The position numbers were made by a program, and so were the translations under genes. The notes below the pieces were generated by a model. It did no database searches, was not told where the DNA came from, and saw only the letters and a list, made by a program, of their open reading frames with translations. Of a stretch of 10,327 nucleotides of DNA, positions 1 to 6,703 are shown piece after piece. The stretch is from Thalassospiraceae bacterium. GTDB taxonomy: Bacteria; Pseudomonadota; Alphaproteobacteria; Rhodospirillales; Magnetovibrionaceae. The stretch lies in contig DAOVVL010000039.1 of assembly GCA_030637205.1 (NCBI GenBank), positions 1 through 10,327 on the forward strand, in the 5' to 3' direction. Numbering within the stretch: position 1 is the stretch's first letter; the number at the start of each line of letters is the position of its first letter.

Positions 1-349
1 CGCCGGTAATAAAGAAGACATTCAGGCCCGCATGCAAGATATCAAAACCATGCGCGAAACATCCCAGCCCATTCGCACCTCGACCGGCGGTTCCACGTTC
101 AGAAACCCCGAAGGCGGCAAAAGCGCGTGGCAGCTTGTTGATGAAGCCGGGTGCCGGGGCCTTCGGTTGGGCGGGGCGCAAGTATCTGAAAAACATTGTA
201 ATTTTCTGGTGAACGTGGACAACGCCAGCGCCACCGAACTTGAAGAACTGGGCGAAACGGTTCGCAAAAAAGTTCTGCAAACGTCCGGTATCGATCTGCA
301 ATGGGAAATCAAGCGCATCGGGGTTGGCATCGAAGGCGGTGACGCATGA
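1..349 (+). CDS. murB: UDP-N-acetylenolpyruvoylglucosamine reductase, C-terminal part (5' end outside window)
   Basis: MurB is a cytoplasmic FAD enzyme that uses NADPH to reduce UDP-GlcNAc-enolpyruvate to UDP-MurNAc, the second committed step of peptidoglycan precursor synthesis. The frame is open from base 2, so only about the last 115 residues are present and the FAD-binding part lies off the left edge. The visible stretch is the substrate-binding C-terminal domain. It has the G-G-S-T-F-R-N-P motif, whose Ser (codon 92-94) matches the proton-donor serine of the family. It also has A-W-Q-L-V-D-E-A-G-C-R-G and G-G-A-Q-V-S-E-K-H-C-N-F, whose Glu (codon 188-190) matches the second catalytic residue. 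The S-E-K-H-C-N-F form is typical of type II MurB. The TGA stop at 347-349 overlaps the ddl ATG, implying translational coupling. Identification is very secure; the length is truncated by the window only. Confidence 0.96.
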   Translation, partial: AGNKEDIQARMQDIKTMRETSQPIRTSTGGSTFRNPEGGKSAWQLVDEAGCRGLRLGGAQVSEKHCNFLVNVDNASATELEELGETVRKKVLQTSGIDLQWEIKRIGVGIEGGDA

Positions 350-1257
350 GCCGGAAAATCAAAAACGTTGCGGTTTTGATGGGCGGTGCCTCGGTTGAAC
401 GCGAAGTCTCGCTTGTTTCAGGCCAGGCCGTGGCCGATGCGCTCACCAAATCGGGCTTTACCGTCACTACCATTGATGTGGGCCGCGATTTAGGCGCGTT
501 GGCAGGTGCGCTGAACCCTAAGCCCGACGCCGTTTTCAACGCGCTTCATGGGCGTTTTGGCGAAGACGGCTGCGTTCAGGGCATCCTCAATATGTTGGAA
601 ATTCCCTATACCCATTCAGGGCTCATGGCATCGGCCATCGCCATGGACAAACCCATGGCCAAGCGCCTGTTTGAAGGCGTGGGCATCAAAGTGGCGCCGC
701 ACCGCATCGCGACCCGCGGCGAAGTGCTGGCGGGTGATTTGATGGACCGCCCGTACGTAATTAAGCCCCTTAACGAAGGATCAAGTGTTGGGGTGCATAT
801 TATTGGGATTGAGGACCGCGAACCAATTGCTGACAAAAGCTGGCCCTTCGGAGAACACGTGATGGTGGAGCAATTCATCCCCGGTCGCGAGCTGACGGTT
901 GCCGTAATGGGCGACCGCCCGCTTTGCGTGACCGAAATTGATACAGGGCATGCGTTTTACGACTATGACGCAAAGTACGCTGATGGCGGATCCAGCCACA
1001 CGGTGCCGGCAGACCTGCCTGAGCACATCACCGATGAGGCGCTCAGGGTATCACTGTTGGCCCATCAAACGCTGGGGTGCCGTGGTGTGTCGCGCGCTGA
1101 CCTGCGCCTTGATGGCGAAAAACTTTTCATGCTCGAAGTCAACACCCAGCCCGGCATGACGGCGACCTCGCTGGTGCCTGAACAGGCTGCCCAGGTGGGA
1201 ATTGAATTTGAACAACTGGTGAGCTGGATGGTGAACCAGGCGGAGTGCGATCCATGA
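346..1257 (+). CDS. ddl: D-alanine--D-alanine ligase
   Basis: Ddl is a cytoplasmic ATP-grasp enzyme that joins two D-alanines to make the dipeptide terminus of the peptidoglycan stem peptide. It has 303 residues, a normal length. The N-terminal motif G-G-A-S-V-E-R-E-V-S-L (13-23) supplies Glu18, equivalent to the first D-Ala binding glutamate. H-G-R-F-G-E-D-G follows near residue 68. The ATP-grasp part has Y-V-I-K-P-L-N-E-G-S-S-V-G with the lid-loop Ser147, the omega-loop motif Y-D-Y-D-A-K-Y (205-211), Arg250 and Asp252 in S-R-A-D-L, and the metal and substrate site E-V-N-T-Q-P-G-M-T (264-272) followed by Ser275 in S-L-V-P. The R-A-D-L sequence differs slightly from the common R-V-D-F. The ATG overlaps the murB stop by ATGA, with AAGG at 333-336 as ribosome binding site. 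The stop in turn overlaps the ftsQ ATG. All catalytic residues I can place are present. Confidence 0.97.
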   Translation: MSRKIKNVAVLMGGASVEREVSLVSGQAVADALTKSGFTVTTIDVGRDLGALAGALNPKPDAVFNALHGRFGEDGCVQGILNMLEIPYTHSGLMASAIAMDKPMAKRLFEGVGIKVAPHRIATRGEVLAGDLMDRPYVIKPLNEGSSVGVHIIGIEDREPIADKSWPFGEHVMVEQFIPGRELTVAVMGDRPLCVTEIDTGHAFYDYDAKYADGGSSHTVPADLPEHITDEALRVSLLAHQTLGCRGVSRADLRLDGEKLFMLEVNTQPGMTATSLVPEQAAQVGIEFEQLVSWMVNQAECDP

Positions 1258-2141
1258 GCGCAAACATCAAGATTACCCCGGCTGCAAAAATCAAAACCGC
1301 CGACACGGTTGAGAGCAAACCCCGACGAAATCCACGCAAGCGCGTTGTGCCGATCTGGCGTTCGCGCAAAATGGGCGTGGCATTTTCGCTTTTGATGGTG
1401 TTTGGCATTGTCGCAAGCGGTTGGTGGGCAACGAATTCAGGTTTGACGGCAAAGACGGTTGAGCAGGCCCGCTGGCAGGTTATTGCCGCCTCGAGCGCAC
1501 TGGGCTTTACGGTTGAAGAAGTTCTGGTGACCGGGCGCGGCGAAACCAGGCGTGCCGAGCTGATGGATATGCTGGCGGTGGAACGCGGGGCGCCGATTTT
1601 GGCATACGACTTCAGGCAAGCCAAAGCGCGCGTCGAAGACCTTCCGTGGGTGCAAACCGCACGGCTTGAGCGCCTGTTGCCCGACACACTGGTGCTGCAC
1701 CTGATCGAACGTCGCCCGTTGGCGTTGTGGCAACAGGGCGGAAGCTTTTCCCTGATCGATGAAGAAGGCGAAGTCATCACCACGCAAGGTCTCGATCGCT
1801 TTCAAGACCTGATGCATGTGGTCGGTCGCGACGCGCCGCAAAATGTCGGGCCATTGCTTGAATTGCTGGAAACCCAACCCGAAATTCGCAAACTGGTGGT
1901 TGCCGCCGTTCGCATTGGCGGGCGGCGCTGGGATTTGCGCCTTGAAGGCGGCATCGATGTGCGCCTGCCCGAACTGGGAGCGCCCGAAGCACTGGCGCGC
2001 CTTGCCCAGTTTGAAAAACAGAAAAACCTGCTTTCGCGCGAAATTCGCATTTTGGACCTGCGGATGCCGGACCGCGTAATCCTGCGCCGCGAGCCGCAAG
2101 TTGAGTTCAAGCCCCAATTGCCCGAACAAAACGAAACCTGA
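1254..2141 (+). CDS. ftsQ: Cell division protein FtsQ
   Basis: FtsQ is a bitopic inner-membrane divisome protein that links early cytoplasmic components to the later FtsL/FtsB and FtsW/FtsI septum synthesis complex. The protein has 295 residues: a basic cytoplasmic tail (P-R-R-N-P-R-K-R around 23-30), one membrane segment at about 41-59, and a periplasmic POTRA domain. The POTRA has the typical G-F-T-V-E-E-V-L-V-T-G-R strand and the P-W-V-Q-T-A-R-L-E-R-L-L-P-D-T-L-V-L segment. A beta domain follows, containing E-R-R-P-L-A-L-W-Q and a D-E-E-G-E-V-I turn. An in-frame GTG lies at 1245, but I chose ATG 1254: it overlaps the ddl TGA in an ATGA, and GGAG at 1242-1245 sits 8 bases upstream as its ribosome binding site, using the bases of that GTG. 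The C-terminal tail is rich in Glu, Gln and Pro. Confidence 0.94.
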   Translation: MSANIKITPAAKIKTADTVESKPRRNPRKRVVPIWRSRKMGVAFSLLMVFGIVASGWWATNSGLTAKTVEQARWQVIAASSALGFTVEEVLVTGRGETRRAELMDMLAVERGAPILAYDFRQAKARVEDLPWVQTARLERLLPDTLVLHLIERRPLALWQQGGSFSLIDEEGEVITTQGLDRFQDLMHVVGRDAPQNVGPLLELLETQPEIRKLVVAAVRIGGRRWDLRLEGGIDVRLPELGAPEALARLAQFEKQKNLLSREIRILDLRMPDRVILRREPQVEFKPQLPEQNET

Positions 2142-2174
2142 ACGCTTAAACCACTTTGAATTTGGAAATATAAG

Positions 2175-3440
2175 TTGAGACACAACCACCCCGTTCCCAA
2201 ACCGCGTACCGGCCTTGTGGCCGCGCTGGATATCGGCACCACCAAGGTGTCGTGCCTGATCGCGAAAAAGGATGTGGATCGCCCGGCGCGCATTGTCGGC
2301 ATTGGCCACCATGCATCCAAGGGGGTGAAGGCGGGCTTGATTGTGGATATGGACGAGGCCGAACACGCCATCCGCGCCGCCGTGGAAGCCGCCGAACAGA
2401 TGGCCGGGGAAAACATCCGCACCGTCACCGTTGGTCTATCGGGATCGTGCTTTGCCTCGCGTCTGGTTTCGTATGACATTTCAATTTCCGGCCACGAGAT
2501 CAGCGATCAGGATTTAAAACGCATTCTCGACATCAACCGTTTGGCACAGGATATTCCAGCTGACCGCGAAATTGTTCACGCCATCACGGTCGGCTATTCC
2601 ATTGATGGCAATCGCGGCGTTCATGACCCACGCGGCATGTTCGGCGACCGTCTGGGTGTTAACCTGCATGTGGTGAGCGCAACAAAGAACGCGATCAAGA
2701 ACCTGCACACCTGTATTCACCGCTGCCATCTTGAAATTGATGAACTGGTCGTCGCCCCGTTTGCAGCGGCGCTTTCCAGTCTGGTTGGCGATGAAAAGCG
2801 TTTAGGCGTCACGCTGGTCGATATGGGCGGCGGAACCACCAATATTTCAGTCTTTTTCGATGGCGGGCTGGTACACACAGATTCCATTCCCGTTGGCGGG
2901 GTCAACGTCACCAACGATATCGCGCGCGGGCTTTCGACCCCGGTGGCGCACGCTGAGCGCATGAAAACACTTTACGGCAACGCCATGCCGTCGCCGTCCG
3001 ATGATCACGAAGTCATCAAGGTGCCGTTGATCGGCGAAGAGCAAACCGGCGAAGCGAACCCGGTGCCGCGTTCGGTGCTGGTGGGCATCATTCGTCCGCG
3101 CATCGAGGAAACCTTCGAGATGATCCGCGACCGCCTGGACGCTGCCGGATTTGGCAAGGTCACAGGCCCCAGGCTGGTTTTGACCGGCGGCGCCAGCCTG
3201 TTGCCCGGTGTGCGCGAACTGGGCGGTGAAATTCTTGAAAAACAGGTCCGTATGGCGCGCCCCAGACCGATTGAGGGTCTGGCTGAGGCCGCATCAGGGC
3301 CGCAGTTTTCGACCTGTGCGGGGCTGTTGGATCATGCCCTGAAGACACCGAACAGTTCTATGGGCCGCACGTGGCGGCCGCAGACCACTGAAAGCGGGCG
3401 TTTCGGGCGTTTGGGGCAGTGGTTTCGCGAAAATTTCTAA
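2175..3440 (+). CDS. ftsA: Cell division protein FtsA (TTG start)
   Basis: FtsA is an actin-like ATPase that tethers FtsZ filaments to the inner membrane and recruits later divisome proteins. It has 421 residues. Phosphate-1 motif: D-I-G-T-T-K-V (19-25). Phosphate-2 motif: D-M-G-G-G-T-T-N (216-223). Adenosine motif: L-T-G-G-A (336-340). The FtsA-specific 1C subdomain lies between phosphate 1 and phosphate 2. The C-terminus G-R-F-G-R-L-G-Q-W-F-R-E-N-F (408-421) is an amphipathic basic and aromatic helix, the expected membrane-targeting sequence. The start is TTG: an in-frame stop at 2157-2159 leaves no ATG upstream of the conserved core. A weak GGA at 2164-2166 lies 8 bases before TTG. A GTG at 2217 is the only other nearby choice and would remove the first 14 residues without touching the ATPase core. 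The gene follows ftsQ after 33 bases, probably in the same transcript. Confidence 0.95.
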   Translation: MRHNHPVPKPRTGLVAALDIGTTKVSCLIAKKDVDRPARIVGIGHHASKGVKAGLIVDMDEAEHAIRAAVEAAEQMAGENIRTVTVGLSGSCFASRLVSYDISISGHEISDQDLKRILDINRLAQDIPADREIVHAITVGYSIDGNRGVHDPRGMFGDRLGVNLHVVSATKNAIKNLHTCIHRCHLEIDELVVAPFAAALSSLVGDEKRLGVTLVDMGGGTTNISVFFDGGLVHTDSIPVGGVNVTNDIARGLSTPVAHAERMKTLYGNAMPSPSDDHEVIKVPLIGEEQTGEANPVPRSVLVGIIRPRIEETFEMIRDRLDAAGFGKVTGPRLVLTGGASLLPGVRELGGEILEKQVRMARPRPIEGLAEAASGPQFSTCAGLLDHALKTPNSSMGRTWRPQTTESGRFGRLGQWFRENF

Positions 3441-3452
3441 ATAAAGCCAAGT

Positions 3453-3507
3453 ATAGAGTCAGTTAAAGCGAATCGGGCGAATCGGCCCAGAGACAGAATA
3501 GAGTCAG
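3453..3507 (+). repeat. Direct repeat pair ATAGAGTCAG flanking a 9-base tandem repeat
   Basis: ATAGAGTCAG occurs exactly twice, at 3453-3462 and 3498-3507, starting 45 bases apart. Between them GCGAATCGG is repeated head to tail at 3468-3476 and 3477-3485. Both are perfect and lie wholly outside coding sequence. Paired short repeats upstream of ftsZ could be regulator binding sites; no known regulator is recognised. Confidence 0.7.
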
Positions 3508-3542
3508 AACAGTCAACTAAAGGCCTCAAAAGAAACCAAATA

Positions 3543-3571
3543 TTAAGTGTTAGTGGGGCACTTTTACTTAA
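3543..3571 (+). promoter_or_regulatory. Dyad / RNA hairpin just before ftsZ ribosome binding site
   Basis: The arms TTAAGT (3543-3548) and ACTTAA (3566-3571) are exact inverse complements, as are AGTG (3552-3555) and CACT (3559-3562), around a GGG loop. In RNA this gives a 7-pair outer stem including one G-U, two U-U mismatches, then a 4-pair inner stem. It ends 6 bases before the start of the ribosome binding site. It could be a DNA operator or a 5' leader structure affecting ftsZ translation. It is not a terminator because no T-run follows. Confidence 0.55.
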
Positions 3572-3590
3572 CGGAGCGGAGAGAGGACCC

Positions 3591-5390
3591 ATGACTATAA
3601 ATCTCAGTGTACCTCAGAATGAAACCCTTGAGCTAAAGCCAAGGATCAATGTTGTCGGCGTCGGCGGTGCCGGTGGGAACGCGGTCAACAACATGATCAA
3701 CGGCCAGCTTGAAGGCTGTGAATTCATTGTTGCCAACACCGATGCACAGGCCCTGATCCATTCAGGAACCGAGCGACGCATCCAGTTGGGAACACAACTG
3801 ACGCAAGGCCTCGGCGCCGGTTCCAAACCGGAAATCGGGCGCGCCGCTGCTGAAGAAACCATCGACGAGCTCAACGAGCAGTTGAAGGGCGCACACATGG
3901 TGTTTATCGCCGCCGGCATGGGTGGCGGTACCGGCACAGGTGCAGCCCCGGTCATTGCCCGGGCCGCGCGCGACGCGGGAATTCTTACCGTCGGTGTTGT
4001 GACCAAGCCGTTCCAGTTCGAAGGTTCGCACCGTATGCGCATTGCCGAAAAGGGGATCGAGGAACTTGAACAGTATGTGGATACGCTGATCATCATTCCC
4101 AACCAGAACCTTTTCCGCGTTGCCACCGAAAAGACAACCTTTTCCGATGCCTTCAAAATGGCCGACGACGTGTTGTATTCAGGGGTGCGCTCCGTCACCG
4201 ACCTGATGGTCCGTCCCGGCCTGATCAATCTTGATTTCGCCGATGTGCGTTCCGTGATGAACGAGATGGGCAAAGCCATGATGGGTACCGGCGAAGCCGA
4301 AGGCGAACGCCGCGCGCTTGACGCTGCCGAAGCCGCCATTTCCAATCCGTTGTTGGATGATGCCTCGATGGCAGGTGCCAACGGTGTGTTGATCAACATT
4401 ACCGGTGGTTCCGATATGACCCTGTTTGAAGTTGATGAAGCCGCCAACCGCATCCGCTCTGAAGTCGATAGCGAAGCCTACATCATCTTTGGTTCCACCT
4501 TTGAAGAAGGCCTTGAAGGGCGCATCCGCGTTTCGGTTGTGGCAACCGGCATTGATGCCGAGCACATTCGCCGCCCGGCACCCACCATGTTGCCCATGAG
4601 CGATGCCATTGCGCGCCCGCAAATTCCGGGCAATGCGGAAGAAGTAGCTGAGGCCCCTGAAGCTGAAGTGGCCGTAGTTGCAGAAGTGGAATTTTCTGAA
4701 ACCGCTGAAGGTGTCGATGAACAAGCCGCCGGTTCGCTTGAAGCCGCCGCCGAGCGCGTGATGATGACGGCTGAAGAAGTTTCTGCCGCCGCCGCTGAAA
4801 TCGAAATGGTTGAAGACGCGCCACAGGAAGATGAAATGCAGATCGACCTGGTGGACGATCTTGAAGCAGCGGCCCCGTCCGCTGAAGCCGAAGTCTCAGC
4901 CGAACCGCAACTTGAAGCGGCTCCTGAACCGATGCCCGCCCCACCTGCGGCCATGACCTCAGAAGATGCCGAAGAAGCCTTCATCCCGCCAGCACCGGCA
5001 GGCGCAGAAGATGATATCGATGGAGCCGCAGCCGATCCGTTTGCCGCCGCCGCGATAGTCAATGGCACCCCGGAACCCATCGAGGACAAACCTCAGCTGA
5101 AATCAAACGTTACCCGTGGCCGCAGCTTGTTTGACATGGTCACCAACACCGCGCGCAACACCTTCGGCACAGCTGCGCCAGAAACCCCGGCCCAGCCTGA
5201 AGCGACACCTGAGCCATTAGGCGAAGTTGCCCAGCCTGAGCCCGTGGCACAGGTTGCCCCGGCCCCTACGGCAGAAACGACGCCGGAACCGCGCCTTGGC
5301 GGCCTGGACCCTGACGAGCGGGTGCAGGCATCACAAGGTGAGGAAGATCTGCTTGATATTCCAGCATTTTTACGCCGTCAGGCGAATTAG
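3591..5390 (+). CDS. ftsZ: Cell division GTPase FtsZ
   Basis: FtsZ is the tubulin-like GTPase that forms the Z ring at midcell. The protein has 599 residues, well above the 380-400 of many bacteria but normal for Alphaproteobacteria. The globular core is about 15-325: N-terminal N-V-V-G-V-G-G-A-G-G-N, the tubulin signature G-G-G-T-G-T-G (111-117), and the T7 synergy loop N-L-D-F-A-D with Asn213, Asp215 and Asp218. Residues about 330-583 form a linker rich in Ala, Glu and Pro; only one basic residue (Arg389) occurs between 343 and 499. Near 503-525 lies a basic/aromatic island, G-R-S-L-F-D-M-V-T-N, and the protein ends in the conserved peptide D-L-L-D-I-P-A-F-L-R-R (586-596) that binds FtsA and other partners. 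The ATG is preceded by a strong purine-rich ribosome binding site (3578-3586). A terminator follows at 5463-5509. Confidence 0.98.
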   Translation: MTINLSVPQNETLELKPRINVVGVGGAGGNAVNNMINGQLEGCEFIVANTDAQALIHSGTERRIQLGTQLTQGLGAGSKPEIGRAAAEETIDELNEQLKGAHMVFIAAGMGGGTGTGAAPVIARAARDAGILTVGVVTKPFQFEGSHRMRIAEKGIEELEQYVDTLIIIPNQNLFRVATEKTTFSDAFKMADDVLYSGVRSVTDLMVRPGLINLDFADVRSVMNEMGKAMMGTGEAEGERRALDAAEAAISNPLLDDASMAGANGVLINITGGSDMTLFEVDEAANRIRSEVDSEAYIIFGSTFEEGLEGRIRVSVVATGIDAEHIRRPAPTMLPMSDAIARPQIPGNAEEVAEAPEAEVAVVAEVEFSETAEGVDEQAAGSLEAAAERVMMTAEEVSAAAAEIEMVEDAPQEDEMQIDLVDDLEAAAPSAEAEVSAEPQLEAAPEPMPAPPAAMTSEDAEEAFIPPAPAGAEDDIDGAAADPFAAAAIVNGTPEPIEDKPQLKSNVTRGRSLFDMVTNTARNTFGTAAPETPAQPEATPEPLGEVAQPEPVAQVAPAPTAETTPEPRLGGLDPDERVQASQGEEDLLDIPAFLRRQAN

Positions 5391-5403
5391 GCTGAAAGCA
5401 GAG

Positions 5404-5422
5404 GGGGCTACAGCTAAGCCCC
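5404..5422 (+). other. Small hairpin after the ftsZ stop
   Basis: GGGGCT (5404-5409) and AGCCCC (5417-5422) form a perfect 6-pair stem with a 7-base loop, 13 bases after the ftsZ TAG. No T-run follows, so it is not an intrinsic terminator by itself. It may stabilise the 3' end of the ftsZ message or act together with the terminator downstream. Confidence 0.5.
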
Positions 5423-5430
5423 TGAGATCA

Positions 5431-5448
5431 GGTAACAAAAGGTAACAA
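5431..5448 (+). repeat. Tandem GGTAACAA repeat
   Basis: GGTAACAA occurs at 5431-5438 and 5441-5448, a 10-base period close to one helical turn. It lies between the small hairpin and the terminator after ftsZ. Its function is unknown; it could be a binding site for a regulator of lpxC if the lpxC promoter lies here, or chance. Confidence 0.5.
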
Positions 5449-5462
5449 TCATTGATTTGAGT

Positions 5463-5509
5463 GCCTCTGGAGCGAGTGTTAAACACACTACCCAGAGGCC
5501 TCTTTTTTT
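5463..5509 (+). terminator. Rho-independent terminator of ftsZ
   Basis: GCCTCTGG (5463-5470) pairs perfectly with CCAGAGGC (5492-5499). Within the loop AGTGT (5475-5479) pairs with ACACT (5485-5489), giving a two-part stem. A C-T-C and then seven Ts (5503-5509) follow at once. This is a textbook intrinsic terminator on the + strand. It separates the ftsZ transcript from lpxC, so lpxC needs a promoter nearby or depends on read-through. Confidence 0.88.
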
Positions 5510-5558
5510 GTGGACCTTTCAAGAGCAGCACCAACACGAGCACAGGAAATTGCGAGCC

Positions 5559-6515
5559 ATGGCCACGACCAAGCAACAAATGCAAAAGACCCTGAAAAGC
5601 GATATCAGCTGTACCGGGATTGGCCTGCATTCCGGCGAAAAAATCACCATCACGTTGTTGCCTGCCGACGTTGACAGCGGCGTCGTGTTTCGTCGTACCG
5701 ATATCCATGGCGGCGGCGCTGAAATCAAGGCCCGCTTTGATCAGGTTCGCGATACCATGCTGTGCACCACCATCGGCGACGATAGCGGTGTGAAAATTTC
5801 CACGATCGAACATTTGATGGCAGCCTTTGCCGGCGCCGGTGTTGATAACGTGGCTGTTGAAGTCAACGGCGGCGAGATTCCCATTATGGACGGCAGCGCC
5901 GCACCGTTCCTGTTCCTGATCGATTGCGCCGGGCTGGTTGAGCAAGCCGCGCCTAAGCGCGCCCTTCGCATCAAGCGCCGTGTATCTGTTTCTGATAACG
6001 GCAAATCCGCTGCCCTGGTTCCGGCCAACGACTTTGCCATCGACTTTGAAATTGATTTCGATAGCCCCGCCGTGGCGCGTCAGTCCATGCGGGTTGATAT
6101 CATTGACGGTGTTTTCAAAAACGAATTGTCACGTGCACGCACATTCGGCTTCATGCACGAAGTCGAGGCCCTTCGCGCGGCTGGTTTTGCCAAGGGCGGA
6201 TCGCTTGAAAACGCAGTTGTGGTCAGCGGCGATGAAGTGCTGAACGAAGACGGTCTGCGCTTTGATAACGAGTTCGTGCGCCACAAAATCCTCGATGCCG
6301 TGGGCGACCTTTACCTCGCCGGTGGGGCCATTTTGGGCCATTTCGAAGGCTACTGCACGGGGCATTCGCTCAACAACAAGCTGTTGATCGAATTGTTCTC
6401 GGATGCGGCCAATTACGAATGGGTTGATGCCTCGGCCGAGCCCGCTCAGCTGGTGGCCGAGCCTGCCGCCAGCACTGCCGACTGGGGCCACGAAGCCATC
6501 GTCGCCGCGCAGTAA
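5559..6515 (+). CDS. lpxC: UDP-3-O-acyl-N-acetylglucosamine deacetylase
   Basis: LpxC is the zinc-dependent cytoplasmic deacetylase for the committed step of lipid A synthesis. From ATG 5559 it has 318 residues, near the family norm of about 300. Zinc ligands are His85 (in I-E-H-L-M-A-A-F-A-G-A-G-V-D-N), His242 and Asp246 (H-K-I-L-D). The catalytic site includes Glu84 and His269 (in G-H-S-L-N-N-K-L), with G-G-E-I-P-I-M-D-G-S (104-113) and R-A-R-T-F-G-F (192-198) lining the substrate cleft. The frame is open back to a TTG at 5457, but that extension runs through the ftsZ terminator and looks like translated non-coding sequence. ATG 5559 has AGGA at 5544-5547, and the protein then starts like other family members. 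Residues after about 284 form an Ala/Glu/Pro-rich tail beyond the conserved fold. The final TAA is followed by a 286-base gap. Confidence 0.96.
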   Translation: MATTKQQMQKTLKSDISCTGIGLHSGEKITITLLPADVDSGVVFRRTDIHGGGAEIKARFDQVRDTMLCTTIGDDSGVKISTIEHLMAAFAGAGVDNVAVEVNGGEIPIMDGSAAPFLFLIDCAGLVEQAAPKRALRIKRRVSVSDNGKSAALVPANDFAIDFEIDFDSPAVARQSMRVDIIDGVFKNELSRARTFGFMHEVEALRAAGFAKGGSLENAVVVSGDEVLNEDGLRFDNEFVRHKILDAVGDLYLAGGAILGHFEGYCTGHSLNNKLLIELFSDAANYEWVDASAEPAQLVAEPAASTADWGHEAIVAAQ

Positions 6516-6662
6516 CGCCTTAATCGCCTAAGTTCCTTCTGAAATCTCACCGATTCGCCATTCAGGCCCGCTTTTGCGGCAATTGTGCCCGTTTGCCTGG
6601 CATAATGTCGCCCGCCCATCAGGCCCGGCTTGAGGCCCTGCATAGCCCAAGGCTGGGGCTTA

Positions 6663-6684
6663 ATAAAAGCTGTATAAAAGCTGT
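6663..6684 (+). repeat. Perfect 11-base tandem repeat
   Basis: ATAAAAGCTGT occurs twice without a gap at 6663-6673 and 6674-6684. The 11-base period puts both copies on the same face of the helix, as for cooperative regulator binding. It lies about 20 bases upstream of the candidate -35 for bamD and next to a perfect palindrome. Confidence 0.75.
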
Positions 6685-6688
6685 CAAA

Positions 6689-6698
6689 ACCGTACGGT
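6689..6698. promoter_or_regulatory. Perfect palindrome ACCGTACGGT
   Basis: ACCGTACGGT is its own reverse complement. It is placed 4 bases after the 11-base tandem repeat and 5 bases before the candidate -35 hexamer. This is the position expected for a dimeric regulator site, but no known operator is recognised and a 10-base palindrome can arise by chance. Confidence 0.35.
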
Positions 6699-6703
6699 AG
6701 TCC

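Larger units (their letters stand above)
3441..3590 (+). promoter_or_regulatory. ftsA-ftsZ intergenic leader with repeats
   Basis: This 150-base gap is the largest in the dcw block and is more A/T-rich than the flanking genes, as expected for a promoter or leader. It holds two copies of ATAGAGTCAG (3453-3462 and 3498-3507), a perfect 9-base tandem GCGAATCGG (3468-3485), a 29-base dyad (3543-3571) and a purine-rich ribosome binding site, GGAGAGAGG at 3578-3586, before the ATG at 3591. TATAGA at 3452-3457 could be a -10 element, but I see no convincing -35 at the right distance. A dedicated ftsZ promoter here is inferred from the layout and from the common finding that alphaproteobacterial ftsZ has its own promoter. 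Confidence 0.5.

Noticed and set aside
1437..2366. 309-codon open frame on the - strand across ftsQ and the start of ftsA
   Set aside because: It lies antisense to well-supported genes, has low-complexity His/Gln/Ala-rich translation and no recognisable domain. It is a by-product of G/C-rich codon bias.
3423..3432. Palindrome TTTCGCGAAA at the end of ftsA
   Set aside because: It encodes the conserved membrane-targeting tail W-F-R-E-N, so coding constraint explains it.
3441..3590. CtrA binding site (TTAA-N7-TTAA) before ftsZ
   Set aside because: TTAA occurs at 3463, 3543 and 3568, but no pair has the 7-base spacing.
3614..5089. Long - strand open frames opposite ftsZ (for example 3614-4453 and 4478-5089)
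   Set aside because: Their Ser/Ala-rich translation mirrors the GCC, GAA and GGC codons of ftsZ; no domain or ribosome binding site supports them.
6644..6660. AGCCC/GGGCT hairpin after lpxC as a terminator
   Set aside because: The stem has only 5 pairs and is followed by TAATAAAAG rather than a T-run.
6605..6700. 31-codon open frame on the + strand in the lpxC-bamD gap
   Set aside because: There is no ribosome binding site, it crosses the inverted repeats and tandem repeat, and it has no recognisable features.
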